A stretch of 64,000 bases of DNA from Lutjanus erythropterus (lineage: Eukaryota; Chordata; Actinopteri; Lutjaniformes; Lutjanidae). The notes beneath the pieces were generated by a model, which was given only the letters and a program-made list of their open reading frames with translations, had not been told where the DNA came from and did not search any database. Within the stretch, counting starts at the first letter, position 1, and the number at the start of each line of letters is the position of its first letter. The stretch lies in NCBI GenBank assembly GCA_020091685.1, contig CM034607.1, positions 8,181,465-8,245,464 of the forward strand, in the 5' to 3' direction. Made by a program: the position numbers and the translations under genes. Of the stretch, positions 22,380 to 33,963 are shown in pieces.

Positions 22380-22860
22380 GCATGCAAGGAGTTAAATTTC
22401 TAATTAAAGTAGTGTGAGGCAGTGCTGATAGTGTTGTCTGAGAATTACAAAGCACTGGAACTTTTACTATTGCCATTTAAAATGCAAGTCTCCGGATAAA
22501 CCGTGGCTGCGTTTAATTAAATAGCAGTCAGGGACTCATCACACTAATGTTTAATAGTTTTTTTTTTCTTGTACTCAAGGTGATGACATGCAGAAATGGG
22601 AAAAAAGACATGAAAATTATTAGACAGGCGGCCTGTTCCTCCTCCGTCCTGTTTTATTAAGAAACAATCAAGCGAACAATCAAGGGAGCCTGCGATGTAC
22701 AAAGTATGTAGGTGTCCGTTTAATTCAAGAATCGCAGCAGTGAATGTTTGCAGTCCTGATTTCATCGTTCTGATTGAACACTCAACTAATTTAATCTCAT
22801 TTGACTGAGAGTTGCTTGTAAGGCTAATCATATTCATTAAACAGTGAGACATTTTTTTAT
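22380..22860. other. Repeat-poor block, candidate conserved noncoding element
   Basis: It is rich in AATTA/TTAAT sites (TTTCTAATTAAAGTAG near 22397, CGTTTAATTAAATAGC near 22512, AACTAATTTAATCTC near 22783) and free of known repeats. A minus-strand 102-codon frame (22544-22852) crosses homopolymers and has no domain. Regulatory function is inferred from composition only. Confidence 0.3.
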
Positions 22861-22981
22861 CTCAACACCACACAGGAATACATTTATGATGGACGTCCAC
22901 ACACTATAGCACCTGCATGCTGCTCTGTGTGGTGTTTACCCTCCATTCTTTTTTTTTTTTCTGTGTAACTTCATGATGAAC

Positions 22982-23720
22982 TAGTAGAGTGCAGATCCCT
23001 GCCAGGCAACACATGGTGAAGCACCTACTGCAATGCCACCCAAAATGCAATGCCAGATACAACAAGCAGAGAAACATTCACATCACTTCCACATACATTG
23101 TCTCTAGCTGAAAGAAGACTTTGAAGGAACTCTAAAGGAATTTAATCAAAGGTATTAAGTGTATTTTTTGGCAAAATGGAATTTATCAGTACACATATAT
23201 ATAAGTGAAGCTGACTTTGATAAACATATTAATTTTTTGAGTTATAGCCAAAAAGGTGAGGTCACTGTGACCTTGACCTTTGGCTTTTTATCACCAAAAT
23301 CTAATCAGATCCAATCAAATGGACTCTTGAACCGAGTTTGAAGAAATTCCCTCCAAGCGTTCCTGAGATATTGCCTTCCCAAGAACAGGACGAACATGAA
23401 GTAATCATAACCTTTGACCACACAAATCTAATCAGTTTATCCTTCAGTCCAACTGGTCATATGTGCCAAGTTTGAAGAAATCCCCTCGAGGCGTTCTTGA
23501 GATATTGTATTCCTGACCTGAAAACTTAATGCCTGTAGCCACAGCTGTCGTCAGCGTGGAGCCATAAAAAGGAGTTTTCAAGGTTTTTCCAAAATTGCGA
23601 ATCACAGAGGTCCTTCAGCATACAGACAAAAAAAATTTAGGCTGATCAGTCCAGGAGTATTCAAGATTAGCTCCGGACAAGATGCGGGTCCGTTAATCAT
23701 GCACACAGACACTCACATGC
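22982..23720 (-). repeat. Teleost interspersed repeat, copy 2
   Basis: This is the reverse-oriented counterpart of 16120-17022. AGTAGAGTGCAGATCCCTGC opens it, and AGGCTGATCAGTCCAGG, then TCAAGATTAGCTCCGGACAA, closes it. The interior holds paired phrases GAAGAAATTCCCTCCAAGCG and GAAGAAATCCCCTCGAGGCG, about 130 bases apart, showing an internal tandem structure. Frames within are not genes. Confidence 0.65.
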
Positions 23721-23864
23721 TTGAACATACAGTATTTATGCGTTTATTTTCAAATGTTTCTCAGTTATTAATTTGCCGAAAATCCAGAGAGACCCATCCA
23801 GCTGCTTGTGAGGGTATATTTTTTTTTCTCTACTGCTATTTTGTTGCTGACAAGGCTGGATTAT

Positions 23865-23960
23865 CAATCAGGCAAAGCAGGTAACTGCCCCGGGTGGCTC
23901 CAACCAACCCTCAGGGGCCCCATAGCACCCAGGTTCAGTATGGCAATTAATATGTGGTAA
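23865..23960 (+). repeat. GGGGCC-type hAT-like fragment
   Basis: GGATTATCAATCAGGCAAAG, then TCAGGGGCCCC, resembles the left end of GGATTA-GGGCC elements (compare 18874) and the fragment at 4483. Confidence 0.4.
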
Positions 23961-24959
23961 TTTGATTAATTGCAAATTAAACATGGCATCAGCTGAAATG
24001 AGCATCATCAGTGCATCCTATAGGGATGGCAGCAGGGGATAAACTTAAACTGAAATCAGTTTATTCACCAGTTTGAAATGAGGCTGAGAGTTTACTGAAG
24101 TATTTTCAGATCAACTGCATCAATCAACAGTTTACTGACCTTTGTATTTACTACTACAACCCTGGATGGCAGTATTGGTCAGTGGTGTTGGGGAATGTTA
24201 GTTTTTAATTGTAGAAATCTTGTTTAAAAGTAACATTACATTACATTGTGTACTGAGAAAAGTAACTTGTGTTACTGAAAAGGAAAACCACTTTGCAATT
24301 CCTTGTTCATGTTGGTTATATTGTCCTGACGGTGTGACAGCAAACTGAGCAGAAGCATATTACACACATGCCTCTATGAACACAATAACCGGTTGATTCC
24401 ACCGAGCACGGCACGTCTGATCCGTTCTCTGCACGGCTGCAGGACTTTTTCCAAACACGTGTCATATAGTCAGCTCCTGTGACAAGACCTCTGAAACCTC
24501 TCTCTAGATGCACTTTAGTCTGGATGGTGTTGCAGTATTGACTTGAAGACAGATTTGATCATGGGGGATTTGTTCAATACATCCATCTTGAGACCTTGAG
24601 ATACTCTGTGATTTCAGTGTCCACCGAGACTGTAGGCTCTGTCTCTCCCTGGTTTCAAATGTAAAAAATGTCCCCTTCAGAGTCTCCTCTGGTGGTCCTC
24701 CAGTGGTAAACACAGTAAAATTATAGCAGACAGCTTCTTTGAAAACGTGACTAAATAATGTAGTACTTCAATTGCAAAACTATGTATGAATACTTGCTGT
24801 ATTTAACTATTTAATGGATTAGCACAAGATTTTTTACAGATACCCATGATTCCCAGACAATGTAAGCTAATGACTTTTGTGATTTTCAGCCTTCTTTCGT
24901 ACTCAGGTCGAAAAACGAGGCTGGGGGTTTGTTTTAAGTTACACAACATTATGTGTGTC
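23961..24959. other. Noncoding DNA with a worn repeat fragment
   Basis: From 24185 to 24300, GTGTTGGGGAATGTTAG with AAAAGTAACATTACATTACA resembles a widespread teleost repeat (AGTAACGCGTTACT type). The rest is unremarkable. Minus-strand frames 24316-24513 and 24504-24713 have no known motif. Confidence 0.35.
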
Positions 24960-25190
24960 ACATGACAAATTACTTACTTCACCAACAAAACGTGATATAT
25001 TCTAACCCAAAGCCATTCTTTAAACAAGCAGTTTTGCTACCTAAACCCATCCAAACTTTCACGATATTAAGCGGGTGTTAAAAAGGCTTATTGGCAGCAT
25101 CTCATACAGAAGTTCAAGCGTACCTTGTGCGTCAGTATGAGATGCAAAGGACGCCATTTGATGACCTAGGATGAGAACAGGTGTGACTTA
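24960..25190 (+). repeat. Single-unit copy of the minisatellite-bearing element
   Basis: CAGTTTTGCTACCTAAACCC (about 25029-25048) equals one unit of the 27-bp array at 30940. The flank (GTTAAAAAGGCTT, CATCTCATACA, GACGCC, TTTGATGAC, GATGAGAACAGG) corresponds to the flanks of that array at 30855 and 31700-31750. So this is the same element without the array expansion. Confidence 0.5.
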
Positions 25191-25234
25191 ATTTTCCTCC
25201 AATTTAATTTCTCCAACATCTCATCTTCACGTCT

Positions 25235-26183
25235 GTGATTTTTAAGTAAAATATCTCAACAAATATTGAATGGATTGTCATGAAATTTAGTACAGAGATT
25301 CATGTTTCCTACACAGCAGACCTGAATCCAATCTTTTTGCCTACATGCAACCCAGGTCTGATTTTTTCATGAACAGCTCAAGTGACATGAAATCAGATTT
25401 TTTAAAATCCGACCTGGGTCGCTTTCAGAGGTGGTACTACATCGGATACGTGTCTGATATTTTTTAACGCGCCCGCCATCTGAACAGTTATGTCATGTTT
25501 AATGCGACTTTTACGTCACTCTTGAGCAACTGAGTGACAATGGTCACAACTGTGCTGCTGTGTTGCTGCTAAGAAAATAGATATTTACAGTTTTTTAAAT
25601 AGTGTAAATAGCCGATGTTCTTCTTTTCCATTCCCTTCAGAAATAATTACGTTAAAATGTTAAGAGTTTTCCCAATTCGTTTGGCTGCGATAGTAGATTT
25701 TGAACGGAGTGACATAAGGGGGTGTATTTCAAGGCAGGGGTGCATTTCTCGGCACAACACTGTAAACAGTGTCCTGTGTGTGACGTCCTGCACATACGGG
25801 TCTGTTCTGGGCTGTGGACTGTTCACACGGGAATCAATGCTGGTCAAATATAGGTCACATTTAAAAAGTAATGTGAACCACCAAACAAAAAACTTGGATC
25901 TGTATAAAAAATTGGAATTGAGCATTAAGACCTGCTGTGTGAACTAAGCCTTAGTGATCTATGCTGCAGCATTTTTGCCTTTCCTTTGATGCCATCAACA
26001 GGCCAAAATTTTAATTTCTCCACATACCAGCAGCCTCAGTGTACTTTGTGTTTAGTGCTAAATAGGAAATCTTAATGTGTGAACATGCTAAACTAAGCTC
26101 AGAATGTTAGCACTGTCATTGCGAGATGCATGCAGTGCTGTGCCTGAGCACCTCTCAGAGGTGTGAGTATGGGTCCAGACTCT
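25235..26183 (+). repeat. GTTAGCATGCTAA teleost repeat, split by a MITE
   Basis: The left part reads ATCTCAACAAATATTGAATGG and CATGAAATTTAGTACAGAG. The right part resumes at about 25954 with GTGATCTATG and continues through CAACAGGCCAAAATTTTAAT and CAGCCTCAGTGTACTTTGTG to the GTGAGTATGGGTCCAGACTCT end. The two halves fit the known left-to-right order of this family, with the MITE of 25305-25953 between them. Confidence 0.6.
25305..25953 (+). mobile_element. MITE with CACAGCAG TIRs, nested
   Basis: The left end ACACAGCAGACCTGAATCC and the right end (inverse TAAGGCTTAGTTCACACAGC, then AGGTCTTAAT) form an imperfect TIR. It sits inside the GTTAGCATGCTAA repeat. Both 90-110-codon frames (25615-25947 and its complement) lie wholly inside it and are chance. 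The left limit is uncertain by a few bases. Confidence 0.55.
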
Positions 26184-26622
26184 GGAGCTGCGTTTCCACC
26201 ACCGTAATTTTCCTATGGAGAAAGTCAGTGTGTTTCCACTACAGGGACAAGGGTCTAAATTATGCTCCAAAAAGTCCCTGTCCAGGGGGGTGGTACTTTA
26301 CAAAAAGTACAAGAACTTTGTGGGTGGAGCTTGCAGTGCAGTGTATTTCTGATTGGTTGAGTATTTGCAGCAAAGCAGTCACAATGCAGGATTTTGTTCA
26401 CTCTGCTTTGACACATCAACATGAGATACAGAAAAAAACCATACGACAGATGGTCCGATGATAAATAAAGATATGCATACAGCTGTTGCTTGTTCATATG
26501 TCAGCAGATTAATTTGCCTAATCTTCACTGGATTTGACCACGGTAGAAATGCAGACAACAACAGGCTGAAGGACTGCTGGGACTAAAAGCTTCAGGCACT
26601 TTGGGTGGTAATGTGGCTTTAG
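26184..26622 (+). mobile_element. MITE of the GCGTTTCCACC type
   Basis: It starts GAGCTGCGTTTCCACCACCG and ends with GGGTGGTAATGTGGCTTTAG, giving an imperfect TIR. Phrases such as AAAGTCCCTGTCCAGGGGGG and GTGGTACTTTACAAAAAGTAC match the general structure of a teleost DNA element whose ends read as CTGCGTTTCCACC. The frames inside are not genes. Confidence 0.5.
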
Positions 26623-27284
26623 TGTTGTAACCCTGTCCTGGAGCCTTGACTTATGAAGGCGCCTGTGTTTACTACACATTTATTATTTCAGTTGGTGTTA
26701 TAACACTGTCTCCTATAAAGTCCTTTTACATAATTCATTTTTCCAGTTACATTTTGAGGCAATTTCTGTCTGGATTATGTTCAGTTGGAATGCAGTTTCC
26801 TAAAACGTGGCCGACATTGAACTCGGCATGATCCTGCATATACAAGGAAATGAAAGATGAGCATAATCTCACTGCATACTGTGTCATCTGTACATTAATG
26901 TTCATCCAGTATGAAGGTTATTGAGGCTGAAATGGCAAAAGTGAGCCAAGATTTTAATAAGCGGTGCAGCAGTGGTGGCTACTTCTGTGCCGAGAGACAC
27001 TTGATGCAAGGTCAGAGCCAGGAGTGCTGTGACCGTTACATCAGGGGCTTTATGGAAACAGAATTAATTCAGAATTTCAGCATGTCAAGGGCTACTTTTA
27101 ACTCTCAGTTTAGAATCGCAGATGCCATGATTCAGACTGAGGTCACATTGACACAAATCAAATATGTGCCATTTGCTGGGCAAGGATTTATTTTTCACTG
27201 TTACCTGCAATCTGGATGCAGTGAGAATAAAAGCACCCCAAAATAGTTCTTTCCTCCTTTTATCAATTAAAAAACATGCTTTAT
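26623..27284 (+). other. Noncoding DNA with a 111-codon orphan frame
   Basis: The frame 26911-27246 (MKVIEAEMAKVSQDFNKRCS...) is the best-looking orphan of the window: mixed composition, no homopolymer. A stretch at about residues 55-62 (QNFSMSRATF) faintly recalls the FRMSR-TF motif of Harbinger transposases. The rest does not match, and no DDE motif is present. It could be a relic of such a transposase or chance. Low confidence. Confidence 0.2.
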
Positions 27285-28090
27285 AGTGCTTATAACACTG
27301 TACAATCATGGTTATAAGCTATCATAAATATTCACAATGCTTTATAGCAATAATAATATAACATTATAAAGCATTTTATGATGGTTTTTAAGGTTAAGTC
27401 ATCATAAAATCATATTTAATAACTGCTGCTCACTGCTGGTTGGCAATGATTATAGTGTATTATAATTCTCATTATAGTATAGTCAAATATATGGTGGTCA
27501 TAATACATTACACACCAGTTATAAGTCATTATAAGTGGCCATAATACACTGCACGCTGGTTATAAGATACTATAAGAGGTCATTGTTTGTTGGTTTGTTT
27601 ATGAGTTCTTATAATTTCTATTATTACACTTGTATAAGCACAGTATAAGACAATATCAGTATGTTTATAATGCATTACAATGCATTATAGACATGGACAT
27701 CGTAGAAAATGTTGCCAAAATTTGAAAACTCTTCCTGTACAATACTGAACACCGTGATTTTAAGTTGCTCTAAGTGGTCATTGGGAGCTTTACGTAAAGA
27801 CATGAAATTCCTGAGGTAAAGCACTGCACACTGGTTATAAGTCACTATAAGTGATCATAATGCATTACACACTGGTTTTAAGTTAATATAAGTGGTTGTT
27901 GTTTGCTTTAAGTGGTGTGAAAAAAATATCCTAGTGTTACTTCTAGGTCGGCTGCTTTGGGGGTGTGAGTGCTTATAGCTGTATTTAAACATTGCTATAA
28001 GCACAGTAAACAACAACATATGTTTACAATGCATTATAATGCATTATAGATATGAGTGTCACAGAAAGTGTTACCAAGAATTGAACCATT
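27285..28090 (+). repeat. Two-copy tandem repeat, CATTATAA-rich
   Basis: A block running from CATAATACATTACACACCAG (about 27500) to GCATTATAGACATGGACATC and TGTTGCCAA (27720) is repeated from 27840 (CATAATGCATTACACACTGG) to GCATTATAGATATGAGTGTC and TGTTACCAA (28075). A more worn part lies at 27285-27480. The closing GTGTTACC is the inverse of the GTAACACTTTATAAT motif at 15910, so this is a teleost dispersed repeat with an internal duplication. Confidence 0.6.
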
Positions 28091-28379
28091 CCTGAACAAT
28101 AGAGATCATAGTATCGCTTAAAGTCAGGACTCCTGAAGGGAGACTGAAGGGAAGTCTAAATGTTTCTCTCTCGACTGAAGAACTCACTTGCATGCTCACA
28201 CACACACTGAGTTGCAAAGATGAAGCAACTCTTTGATCAGTCTGAGACTAGAGAGGAGGATGAGAAGGCCAGCAGGTGATAAAGAACAGGAGAAATACTC
28301 ATCTAAAAAACAAACTTAAATTGGAGCCGTGTGTTTTTTTCTGCTGGAAATGTTAAGTGACAGGAAGGACCTTTAGTCT
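28091..28379. other. Noncoding DNA, no gene seen
   Basis: No repeat recognised except the short CACACACACAC at 28198-28208. Confidence 0.4.
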
Positions 28380-28660
28380 TTCATTTAGCCAAACAGTTTT
28401 GACACATTGTTCCATGGTCCATCACAAATGATCATTTCATTTGTGATGAGGCTGGCACGAGTCATAAATCAGTATTTATGAATGTGCCATGTAGCTGCGA
28501 GGAGCCTGCAGTCAGGCCTTATGAATGTGTTAATCATCAGGTTATTAAGAGAGCAAGTTTAATTCCAGGCTCAGGGGACATTTAAGCGCTCCTGCCTGCC
28601 TTACTGCTGCCTATTATTTATAACCGCTCTCTTTGAATTAACAGTCACATTTCATCCACA
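28380..28660. other. Repeat-poor block, candidate conserved noncoding element
   Basis: It contains GTCATAAATCAGTATTTATG, TTATGAATGTGTTAATCATC and CTATTATTTATAACCGCTC, resembling clustered homeodomain/POU-like sites. It is free of recognised repeats, with no coding support. Composition-based inference only. Confidence 0.3.
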
Positions 28661-30837
28661 TTATATATCTGATAGTTTCTTAAGGGTGACTTTCTTCTTT
28701 AGTAGCGGGTCGTCATTTTTCATTGAGAGCGTCCTGACATGACATGAACTTATTTGCTCCCGGAGAATGGGTTTCTTGATTCTACAGCAGTCAAATATGA
28801 AAAATAAAACAAAAAGATAAAAACTGTAGCTGATTGCTCATAGACTGAGACATGGAATGAAATCTGTACAATCTGTACAAATATTCTACCAAATTGAAAT
28901 AGGTTTTTGAAGGATGGCGTGCCACAGAAAAGAAGTCATCTGTAAAAGATTAAGAAAATAAATGTGAAACTATACGCGAGGATAAATAAAAGTATTAAAA
29001 TATAACAAATCTAAAAATGTAAAGACAAATAAAATATTATGTTTAGCTGAGTATTTTAAAAACACATATTTTGCACATAAATAACTTCTCTGTGTAGTTT
29101 AAATTGTTTTTGTTTTTTTAATTTTTAAAAAAAAAAAATTTAATTACTTTTTCTTTATTCTTTCCCCTACTGTTTGAAGGGCCAGTCTTGGCAATATTAC
29201 AAATAAGTTACATTATATAATAATCAATCAACAAGCAAAAGTTAAATTAACTTTTATAAGGAATACACAAAAAATGCTAAAAATATTTTTTTTCACAATT
29301 TTTCATAATCAATCAGTGAATCTTGAATACAGAAATAATTGAACAAATATATGTGAAATTAAATAAAATGCTTATAATTATACATTTATTTATTTCTCTT
29401 TATCTTTTCACATTTGTTTTCTAATTCTTTTACTTTTTTTTCTTTTTTTTTCGTATGACTCCATATTAAAATGCAGCATTTCTTTTTGCTAGCGCAACTT
29501 GTTTTGTTCTTTAACAAAGCTCAATAATAGCTGGGGGAAACATCCAGTCATCTCTGTTGCAAATTACAGTCCTTATGGCAAATTCTCAAACAGCAAATTG
29601 TGAAATCCTCCAGACTGTGAAGTGTTTAATTGAACATTTGCTCCTCCAGAGGTAAGTACCAAATCTTTTCCCTTTTTTTATTTCAAAGAAAGTATTTGTC
29701 ACGTTCATGTGAAATTATGAAAAATGTAACCACTGCACAGCATGCAGCTTAAGACCATCAAACGGCTCCAGGATACTTATCGCACGATGGTAAGAAAATA
29801 CCCTCAGTCCCATAGAGTGTCTCATACTGTATGCTCTGATTAAATGAAATGGTTTGTTTCACCCTTTAGCCATTCAAGACCACGTCGGCTTTGGCTGGGT
29901 TTTTATAACCTTCTACAGCAGCCAAGTCCCTTCTGATAGATGATTAATGATCCACTGACTTGCTTTGCCAGAATGGGGCCATCTACATCGTGACTCTATC
30001 ACTTAAGACAGTGAAGGGCAAAGCCCAATAACAAAGGTTAGAGTATCAATGCAACGGGATTCACACCAGGAGTGTGCATGGCATTATCACACACTCAAAT
30101 GTTTTTAATACCATTGATAGAAAGCCAGCAGCATGTATGAGTGCAATAAAACATTAAAGCTGCACAAATCAATACTTTTTATGTTAAGAATTAAATCACT
30201 ATGTGCACTTTGAAAGGACTCGCTTGTCAACAAATCAATAGAGATTATCAGTGCAATTCCACTCAGCTTTATGCAGCTTTTTAGCCACTTTTATCTCATT
30301 CTGGCCCGCAACCCCAACCACCGTCAATTCAAGGGCGGATATTTCATGCCATGGTTGGTAGGGGCAAGAAACATGTCACAGCTGGAGCTATGATGCCAGG
30401 AGTGTTGGTTCACTCATTGCAAGTGAAGGAATGAACCTCGTACGTCTGCTGCAACACTGTTCTCAATCAGTCTCAGAGAGATGTTATGCTGCTGCCAAAG
30501 GAGTGCTGACTAAGATTACAGCATGGCAAATTTCTCACTTTTCTTGGTGGTATTAATAATTCACTGGATTTGTCGCTTCTTACTTAAATCGTATCTTAGA
30601 TATTTTGACAGTGGAAAAAATATATAGGTAGACAGTGGTCCAAACCACTGTGAGGCATAATAATTGGCACAAAATTTTATCAATATAGAGACAGTGGCTC
30701 TGCTTTTTCTAATTATTTTGGAAAACTATGCTGTCTAATCACCATTAAAAACAAGGGAAGAAGGGTTGATTGAAAACCTGTAATCATTTCAAATAAGTCC
30801 AGCTCATTCTTGTTTCCAGGTCATGAAATACTAACCT
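28661..30837. other. Long unique noncoding stretch
   Basis: No recognised dispersed repeat or open frame of note. 28790-29460 is very AT-rich with A- and T-runs. 29480-30100 is more balanced (for example GGGGCCATCTACATCGTGAC near 29975) and could hold conserved noncoding DNA. Confidence 0.35.
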
Positions 30838-31745
30838 TCTGTCATGCCTCTTGGCATCTCATACAAATGCACAAGGTACCCTTTGTTGTCTAACACAAGT
30901 ATTTTACCCAGGATGCTGTTATTTGTGTCCTGTGTGAAACTTTTCTTAGACCTAACCTAAGTAGTTTTGGTGCCTAAGTCTGACCAAGTAGTTTTGTGAC
31001 CTAAACATAACCAAATAGTTTTGGAGCCTAAACCTAACCAAGTTTTCTCACTTAAATGTAAAGAAGTACTTTTGGTACCTAAACACACAAAAGTAGTTTT
31101 TGTGCCTCAACCTAACCAAGTAGTTTCAGTGCCTAAACCTAATCAAGTAGTTTTGTTTTTTTTTACTTAACCATAACCAAGTAGTTTTGGTGCCTAAATG
31201 TACCAAATTGTTTTGGAGCCTAAACACAACCAAGTACTTTTGATGCCTAAAGCTAATCAAGTAGTTTTGTTACCTAAACATAACCGAGTAGTTTCATGCC
31301 TAAACCTACCAGTTTTAGTCCCTAAACCTACCCAATAGTTTTAGCACTTAGCATTAGCAAGTAGTTTTGGTGCCTCAACCTAATCAAGTAGTTTTGTTCC
31401 TGAACATAAGCAAGTGGTTTTCGTGCCTAAACCTACCAGTTTTGGTCCCTTAATTTACCAAGAAGTTTTAGTCCCTAAACCTAGTCAGGTAGTTTTGTTA
31501 CCTAAATCTAACCAAGTCTTGTTACCTTAACATCATCAAGTAGTTTTGTTACCTAAACCTAATCAAGTAGTTATGCTACCTAAACAAAAACAAGTAGATT
31601 TTGTTCCCTAAAGCAATCAAGTAGTTTTGGTGCTTAAACCTAACAAGTAATTTTTGATCCCCAAACCCAACCACTGTTTCACAGTATTAACCACATGTTA
31701 AAAAGCCCAAGAGACGCCCAAGTTTGTTTGATGACAGGAGATGAG
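30838..31745 (+). repeat. 27-bp minisatellite array 1 with element flanks
   Basis: From about 30940 to 31680 the unit AAGTAGTTTTGGTGCCTAAA plus CCTAACC repeats about 27 times, with frequent variants (GTTACCTAAAC, GTCCCTAAACC). The flanks, CATCTCATACAAATGCACAA on the left and TTGATGACAGGAGATGAGAA on the right, match those around the single-unit copy at 24960-25190. The array therefore grew inside a dispersed element. It is not telomeric and not a CRISPR: units abut without spacers. Confidence 0.85.
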
Positions 31746-32199
31746 AACAGGTTGAGAAGTCCTAACAAGTATACAGAATAATCAAAATACTAACAGATAT
31801 ATTAAACTATTTTAAATTATACTGTAAAAACTGTATTAAATTAGAGGAAAAAACCTACTGTGGAAGAAGATACACATTAAAAAAATGCTCCTATCAAAAC
31901 ATTCTTACTTATAAAGAAGACGGTTTAATAGAAAATTCTATATTCAGTCCTGGGGCGAATAAATACATAATTTATAGTAGCATTTCCTCAGTAAAGATGT
32001 GTAAAACGCTGCCAGATATCCGACACAAATGCATCCTAATCCTAAATACCAGAGTAAAAACACAGCTGTCAGTTGTGAACTGACTACCAAGCACACATGT
32101 TTTAGCTGCAGCCAGCACAGACACACACAAAAAACATGAATGGGGTTCCTGCCACCATGTTCTGCATTCATTGATGCGAGAGAATCCATTAAAAATAAG
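31746..32199. other. Noncoding DNA, no gene seen
   Basis: AT-rich. An 86-codon minus-strand frame (31944-32204) is Cys/Leu-rich, with no recognisable family. Confidence 0.4.
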
Positions 32200-32960
32200 C
32201 TCATGTTATGCTAGTGCATGCTCCCTCTGTCTTTGTCTCTCCTCTCGGCTCTGCTGTTTGGCGAGTGCCTTCACATAAAGTGGCTATATGCTGTATATTA
32301 TAAGGTATATTTCCGAGAGAATCGGCATGAAATGATATGAAATGACCTGTGTCCATTGTCTGACTTGAAAATTGCTCAAGTAATTGGTTTTGTCTTCAGG
32401 AGGCACTCTCCATACTTCATCTTTATGTATTACTCACAGCTGGCGACCGACGCTCCCTGCCACTCCATTGTATTCTCAGGTGACTGAATGAGTTAGTAAG
32501 TCTGGTAAACATGTCCCACCTCCACCCAGATAGAGAGGAGGCGGGATGGGGGGGGGGGAGTTAAAAATGATGGCTAACAAGAGAGATTAAAAATAAACAA
32601 ACCTTGACAGGGAAGAATATAAAATTTGAGAGGAGGGGGACTGAATACCTAAGAATGTTTGTTTCATTTATGGAAATCATTCAAGGCCTATTTGGTTCCA
32701 CCGAAATGAAAAAAGCCTCGCTGTTCATTTCCTGCTGAACAAGCGCTGATTATGCAATATCCTTGAATATCAGTGAATTCCAGGCGGCGATTCTAGACAT
32801 GGATTACAGCCGGTGTGTCAGTCACAGAATCTGCTGCTACAGGTATAACACTCGTCGCCTAACAGTGCAGAGGGAAAACAGCGTGGCATTGACTGCTTTG
32901 ATCACGATGGCTGGGAAATAAATTATGCACACGCTACACATCAATTATTCCTCTTGTCCC
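32200..32960. other. Repeat-poor block, candidate conserved noncoding DNA
   Basis: Apart from a G10 run at 32549-32558 no repeat is seen. Segments such as TGAAATGACCTGTGTCCATT, AAGCGCTGATTATGCAATAT and AATAAATTATGCACACGC have enhancer-like composition. No coding frame. Confidence 0.25.
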
Positions 32961-33963
32961 TCCAACCTGTTGTGCCGTAGGATTTTCAAGCACCGTGAGG
33001 GAAAAAAAAAAAGAAAAAAAAAAAGGAAAATCTCAGAGTAAACAATCTTGAGATGCAGGATTTCACCAGCCGGAGACCTTGCATGTCAGCTGTAACACAG
33101 TGGCAAGGACAGAAAGCCATCTGCCAGAACCATCACAGCCCAACACTGCAAACTTCTTTCACTTGTCAATTGAAACTATTTTTCACTCCTGACATCTGTG
33201 TTGGCTTTCCATCTTGTCCGTAAATTGAATCTCAGATCCAGCCTCCCTCCCTCCCTCTCTCTCTCTTCCTCCCTCCCGGTTTTTCTCTCTGTAAAAATGA
33301 AAGACACACGTTGAATCCACAAACAAGACTGAACCCAGAGCACCCAAGGAGGAATTTCTTGTCCTGTGGTGCAGCAAATTGTATTTTTCCCCCTCCCAGC
33401 TGGAGGATATATTGCCTATAATTAATAAACATGAAGCAGAGCGATTTCATTCTCACATCTGGAGACATTTTGTGAGGGGGTTTAGTCTCTACATCATGAT
33501 TTATAATTGGAGATATATGCTCTAAAACGGAAACTCTCCTATAGTGATCCCGTCTGTCCACTTCATATTCTCTTTTTCCTTATTCCTCAAGCAGATTAGA
33601 ATCTAATTGTCTTATATATGTATTCTCTGTCTGCACAATATATTGTGATGCATATCTGTTTTTCAGGCTGCACCTCTGTTTACTCACCAAAACATCTTGG
33701 CTCATTTTTCCACGGTTTCAACGATCACTGTCTCTGATTGTTTGGTGGAAATAAACCCTTTATTACCAGCGTTAGACGTGAAAATATCCTGCTTTCACTC
33801 CATTTGTCACCACTGCCCAAACACCCTGTCAGTCCTCTCCCTGTGGTATTTTCACATCTAATGCCGGTGAATTGAGAGTTTATTTTGACCAAGCAAGAGC
33901 TGGCGATTGTTTGAGCAGTGGAAAAACTAGCCAAGATGGTTTTGGTGTGTTTTATTTTGTTTC
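32961..33963. other. Noncoding DNA with simple-sequence runs
   Basis: A-rich run at 33001-33026 and a CCTCC/CT-rich run at 33240-33288. Minus-strand frames that cross the latter (Arg/Glu/Gly-rich) are artefacts. No repeat family recognised in 33380-33960. Confidence 0.45.

Noticed and set aside
13903-23720. Two repeat pairs in the same order and similar spacing (1.17 and 1.10 kb), suggesting a segmental duplication
   Set aside because: Each second copy is inverted, while the order is kept. A tandem copy would keep orientation and an inverted copy would reverse order. The DNA between the elements does not match by eye. Coincidence is the simpler reading.
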